NCBI GenBank assembly: GCA_001803565.1
Contig: MHDQ01000087.1
Coordinates: forward strand, 1 to 8,893
Length of the DNA stretch: 8,893 bases
Reading direction: 5' to 3'
Source of the DNA: Nitrospinae bacterium RIFCSPLOWO2_12_FULL_45_22
GTDB lineage: Bacteria > 2-12-FULL-45-22
The translations under genes were made by a program, and so were the position numbers. The notes beneath the pieces were generated by a model. The model saw only the letters and a program-made list of their open reading frames with translations, had not been told where the DNA came from and made no database searches. Below are positions 6,873 to 8,893 of this stretch, one piece after another. The number at the start of each line of letters is the position of its first letter. The first letter of the stretch is position 1.

Positions 6873-7000
6873 TTTACCGCAGAGGAGCAGAGACCCAGAG
6901 AAAACTATACTTACGTGATTCGTGTCCGTAAGAATAAAAGGAAATCCGCTAAATGATCATGGTATTAGACTCTTCTCTGGGCCTCTGCGTCTGCGGTGAA
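6873..7000. repeat. Inverted-repeat element (about 128 bp) with 28-30 base arms
   Basis: The left arm (6873-6902, beginning TTTACCGCAGA and ending CCCAGAGAA) and the right arm (6973-7000, beginning TTCTCTGGG and ending TCTGCGGTGAA) are near-complementary, with about two indel positions and two mismatches. The 70-base interior contains a smaller palindrome, CTTACG (6910-6915) with CGTAAG (6927-6932), enclosing ATTCGTGTCC, the reverse of the repeat at 3977-3986. No open frame lies inside. The right arm is part of the second copy of the repeat seen at 1541-1597. It is probably a non-autonomous palindromic element. Confidence 0.6.
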
Positions 7001-7042
7001 AACTTGCAATAAAGTATATGGTTGTATTGAGTGGCGTCTTTT

Positions 7043-7116
7043 GCTATAAAATTCTGTAGCCGCATCACATCCCGTACTTCGTCTAACAGTTTCCTTTTCT
7101 TTTTGGGTATTGACAT
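7043..7116 (-). pseudogene. Truncated N-terminus of a tyrosine recombinase, probably integron integrase
   Basis: The minus-strand ATG at 7116 opens MSIPKKKRKLLDEVRDVMRL followed by QNF. The stretch KLLDEVRDVMRL matches the start of the core-binding domain of integron integrases and close XerC/D relatives, which typically read K-L-L-D-x-V-R-x-x-x-R-x-x-H-Y-S-x-R-T-E-x-x-Y. After F23 the similarity fades. A one-base shift in the T-run at about 7048-7051 restores FYS, but the frames then run into the dispersed repeat and inverted-repeat element at 6873-7026. No catalytic part (R-H-R-Y residues) exists between here and the SDR gene, so the gene is dead. There is no good ribosome site. The fragment faces away from the cassette-like genes and attC on the plus strand, which is the usual integron layout. 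The assignment rests on a short motif plus this context. Confidence 0.55.
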
Positions 7117-7128
7117 ATTTTTTTCGCT

Positions 7129-7158
7129 TTGATACATATGGCATGAAAGTAGTATGAT
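7129..7158 (+). promoter_or_regulatory. Promoter reading into the cassette-like region (Pc-like)
   Basis: TTGATA (7129-7134) and TATGAT (7153-7158) are separated by 18 bases, each one base from consensus. A second -35-like TTGACA at 7110-7115 has only a poor partner (TACATA). The promoter lies between the recombinase remnant and the secreted-protein gene, where integrons carry the cassette promoter or attI region. I found no clear GTTRRRY core for attI. Confidence 0.4.
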
Positions 7159-7168
7159 AATGGCCTAG

Positions 7169-7221
7169 AGAAAATTTGCCTGAAAAGATACCTAATATCA
7201 TTATCCCAAGGCAAATTTTCT
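7169..7221 (+). repeat. Perfect 13-bp inverted repeat in the leader of the secreted-protein gene
   Basis: AGAAAATTTGCCT (7169-7181) and AGGCAAATTTTCT (7209-7221) are exact complements enclosing 27 bases. It sits 11 bases downstream of the predicted -10, so it would be transcribed. It could be a regulatory hairpin, a paired protein-binding site or a recombination site remnant. Confidence 0.55.
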
Positions 7222-7238
7222 TGTCAATAAATGTTCCA

Positions 7239-7255
7239 TTGCCCAAAATGGGCAA
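7239..7255 (+). promoter_or_regulatory. Palindrome enclosing the start codon of the secreted-protein gene
   Basis: TTGCCCA (7239-7245) and TGGGCAA (7249-7255) pair perfectly around a three-base AAA loop. The ATG at 7248-7250 straddles loop and stem, and no ribosome site lies upstream. This could limit initiation on the mRNA or act as an operator at DNA level. Confidence 0.4.
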
Positions 7256-7877
7256 GATACTTGGAGGAAGGTTTCTGTTTCTCCGCGTAAATTTACTACT
7301 GACGGCCTTGCTGGTGTGTTGCACAACCTACCAGGGTTTAGCTCAGGAACTTCAGAGCGTTGATGGGTGGATGGTGGTAGACTCCAGAGGCAATCGCGTA
7401 GGTCGCGTGCTCGGAGTATCCAATCCCGATAACGCGGTAATAGGCTTTGAATCAGACGGTCGCGTCTTTCAGATCAACGTGTGGCCCGGCGGGTTCCGGT
7501 TTGGAGGTGGGGTCCTATTCACGTCGCCGAACTGCCAGGGGCAGCCCTATGTGCCGGTTTCGAAACCTCCGCTCTTCATGGCCTTTGGTATAATTGCTAC
7601 TCCCGGACACACAGTCTGGGTCGGTCAGTTGGAAGTTCCACCCCAGACAATCACGGTCGTATCGGTGTTGAACGACACCTGTCAGGCGTCGACCTTCAGT
7701 ACGTGGGCCTTGCCGGCTATCCCGGTCGTCAATTTAGATGAACTATTCCTGCCTCCTTTCAAGCTCGCCACCGACACCACGACAGGAGTGCCAGACCATG
7801 CGCATACATATCTCACCGGAAAAGGAGAGGGGCACAACAATGTCACTGCTACAACCGGAGGCATGATTCGTCGCTGA
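7248..7877 (+). CDS. Secreted protein of unknown function with His/Asn-rich tail
   Basis: The ATG at 7248 gives 209 residues with a signal peptide: a basic start (MGKILGGRFLFLR), a hydrophobic core (LLLTALLVCC) and probable cleavage after GLA (residue 32). The mature part begins with a beta-rich segment, GWMVVDSRGNRVGRVLGV (40-57), and has only two cysteines, C96 (SPNCQG) and C145 (DTCQAS), which could form a disulfide. The C-terminus carries HAHTYLTGKGEGHNN (184-198), whose spaced histidines and asparagines suggest metal binding or a structural motif like those in tail-fibre proteins. I recognise it only as a type of exported protein of unknown function. The frame stays open upstream to a TTG at 7176, but no ribosome site supports that start. 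GC is clearly higher than in genes to the left, and it lies downstream of an integrase remnant, so acquisition is likely. Confidence 0.7.
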   Translation: MGKILGGRFLFLRVNLLLTALLVCCTTYQGLAQELQSVDGWMVVDSRGNRVGRVLGVSNPDNAVIGFESDGRVFQINVWPGGFRFGGGVLFTSPNCQGQPYVPVSKPPLFMAFGIIATPGHTVWVGQLEVPPQTITVVSVLNDTCQASTFSTWALPAIPVVNLDELFLPPFKLATDTTTGVPDHAHTYLTGKGEGHNNVTATTGGMIRR

Positions 7878-7925
7878 AGTCGATCTGCCTCCTCCTAAGA
7901 AAACTGGCTCTGCTAAAGGAGTGGG

Positions 7926-8276
7926 GTCACCCAGTATCTGACTACTGACGCGGTGTTCAGCACCTTGCAAGATGTCGCTTCGTCCTCTGCCCCTGGCAGT
8001 GAAATCGTCTTCCAGATTATCCTGCCCCCATCGATCTTGAGTGCAGAGGACCAGGCAGTGGTGGCCGTGGCCTCCCAGCTTGCAGCACAGCGATGAGAGC
8101 CCTGGCGGAGTTTTTTCGAGCCTAAAGCCCTTGAGGCGCGGCTCAGAGCAATGGGCTTTACCCAGGTCTTCCACTTTGAGCCAGCAGAAGCCTCAAGCCG
8201 GTATTTTCAGGGACGGACGGATGGGCTCCAGTTACCGAATTACTTTGAACTCATCACAGCTAAGGTTGGTGTGTAA
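7926..8276 (+). pseudogene. C-terminal remnant of a SAM-dependent methyltransferase (LCM/TIGR00027-like)
   Basis: One reading frame from 7926 to the TAA at 8274-8276 encodes VTQYLTTDAVFSTLQDVASS, then GSEIVFQIILPPSILS, a single TGA at 8094-8096, and then EPWRSFFEPKALEARLRAMG followed by FTQVFHFEPAEASSRYFQGR. This order matches the C-terminal half of putative methyltransferases related to leucine carboxyl methyltransferases (PF04072/TIGR00027), where an E-G-V-x-Y-L-T motif and a G-E-P-F/W-x-x-F-F motif occur. The TGA occupies the position of the conserved glycine before EPW, one base from GGA. The N-terminal half with the SAM-binding GxGxD loop is missing, and a TAA stands in frame about nine bases upstream of 7926. 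It is therefore a truncated, nonsense-carrying remnant. It lies between the secreted-protein gene and attC, in the high-GC part. Confidence 0.7.
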
Positions 8277-8359
8277 AGGTTCGCTAGAGCTGACTTCCTA
8301 TTGTTGGGAAAGTACGGGGGAGCAACAATGAAGCGTTACCCACCAAGCGGGACTCCGCC

Positions 8360-8453
8360 ACCTAACTCACTGTTCCACCTGACCGCCGCCCGCTTGCGGT
8401 TTGGGATGAATCCGAAAGGCCACGGTGGGGCGGCGGCAGGTGATCGGCAGCGT
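8360..8453 (+). other. Integron attC recombination site, interrupted at its right core
   Basis: The left core ACCTAAC (8360-8366) fits RYYYAAC. After a 9-base spacer comes the arm CACCTGACCGCCGCCC (8376-8391), which pairs over 15 bp with GGGCGGCGGCAGGTG (8428-8442) and leaves A8382 extrahelical. A matching 9-base spacer (8443-8451) leads to GT (8452-8453), the first two bases of the right core GTTRRRY, where the group II intron begins. Core, symmetric unpaired spacers, long stem with a single bulged base and variable terminal loop are all attC hallmarks. The extra base in the 5' arm suggests the plus strand is the attC top strand, so the cassette genes to the left read towards it. Confidence 0.82.
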
Positions 8454-8893
8454 GTGTGCCGGGCATGGCACAGGACTGGCGAGGTGAAAGTCCTCGTACC
8501 AGGTATTATCGGAGCCGAAGGTTAGGAGAAGGGCAAGGGCGTCATCGTGAGGTGGGGTCTGGAGGAAGTCCAATCCAAAAGTGCGGGGCGACGAACAGGA
8601 ACCGGATAGGAGGTGTGGTACATCCGGGACGAGTGGGCACGTGACCACGAAGTCCTCCATCCGTGATTTGGGTGTGCTTTATAAATCCGGCGTTTACGCA
8701 CTGAAAGCTCCGTGTCTTACCCCGGGAGGCCTGTACAGTGTCTTAACAGAAGGTATGGCTGAGATATTGTGGCACCGCCGGGAAACCAGGTGGAAACGGA
8801 GAAGACAAAGTTCAGCCTGGAGCCACAGTGATAGACTGAGGCACGAGCAATCGTGTCTGATCGCTGTGCAGGAGTCAGCAGAGGGCATATTAG
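8454..8893 (+). mobile_element. Group IIC (class C-attC) intron, 5' ribozyme portion, continues off window
   Basis: The intron starts GTGTGCCGGGCATGG at 8454, nearly identical to the 5' end of the Oceanobacillus iheyensis group IIC intron as I remember it. Further landmarks in the same order are the small stem CGAGG-TGAAAGT-CCTCG (8480-8496), GACGAACAGGAACCGGAT (8588-8605, compare the GGAACACGAACUUC region), the block CTTACCCCGGGAGGCCTGT (8716-8734), and AGGAGTCAGCAGAGGGCAT ending near 8888, the segment that commonly precedes the intron-encoded protein. The reverse transcriptase/maturase gene is therefore expected to start just past the right edge. Insertion inside the GTTRRRY core of an attC is the target choice of class C-attC introns. 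Open frames inside this stretch are by-products of ribozyme sequence. No domain V/VI is in the window. Confidence 0.85.

Noticed and set aside
7081-7087. GTCTAAC as an attI or attC core
   Set aside because: It matches RYYYAAC but lies inside the integrase remnant and has no paired arm or GTTRRRY partner at a suitable distance.
7176-7247. TTG start extending the secreted protein by 24 residues
   Set aside because: The extension lies in the 13-bp inverted repeat, has no ribosome site and would put 24 residues before a normal signal peptide.
6965-7324. Minus-strand open frame of 119 codons overlapping the integrase remnant
   Set aside because: It crosses the promoter, hairpins and repeat arm and resembles nothing upstream. 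Only its FYS segment may reflect the shifted integrase frame.
8094-8096. TGA read as glycine (alternative genetic code)
   Set aside because: All other genes here read cleanly without internal TGA, the secreted-protein gene itself ends in TGA, and the methyltransferase already lacks its N-terminal half. A nonsense mutation is simpler.
8329-8525. Open frame starting MKRYPPSGTPPPNSLFHLTA with a G-rich site upstream
   Set aside because: It reads straight through the attC stem and into the group II intron, so the protein is a translation of structural DNA rather than a gene.

Overview
The window looks like a chromosomal contig from an uncultured Gram-negative-type bacterium. The evidence is a putative lipoprotein with a YbgF/CpoB-like C-terminus, rpoZ, a diguanylate cyclase, and several kinds of short dispersed repeat between genes. 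I cannot name the phylum. Positions 1 to about 7240 have moderate to low GC (roughly 40-45% on sampled lines). From about 7250 to the end, sampled lines are nearer 58%.

Positions 1-1447 hold a leftward operon: rpoZ (RNA polymerase omega), an unrecognised 58-residue protein, and the ATPase of a GldA/NatA-like ABC exporter that runs off the left edge. A 376-base divergent intergenic region with repeats separates it from a rightward pair: a putative lipoprotein with a C-terminal YbgF-like TPR block, and a GAF-GGDEF diguanylate cyclase. A repeat-rich gap follows (3876-4132) with an inverted pair of REP-like hairpins carrying GTAG heads. Three leftward genes come next: a radical SAM/SPASM protein, a PadR regulator and an SDR oxidoreductase.

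From about 6870 the window changes character, and this is the most interesting part. An inverted-repeat element (6873-7000) abuts a leftward remnant of the N-terminus of a tyrosine recombinase that resembles integron integrases (7043-7116). Facing away from it are a promoter, two hairpins, a gene for a secreted protein and the C-terminal remnant of a SAM-dependent methyltransferase. These are followed by a well-formed attC site with a 15-bp stem and one extrahelical base (8360-8453). The attC is cut inside its right-hand core site (GTTRRRY) by the 5' part of a group IIC intron, which continues off the right edge. Together this reads as a degraded integron: integrase remnant, divergent cassette-like region, and attC occupied by a class C-attC group II intron. 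The intron and attC are directly visible in the sequence. The integrase assignment rests on a short N-terminal motif plus the layout. The higher GC of the right part fits acquired cassettes, but an assembly join should be excluded.
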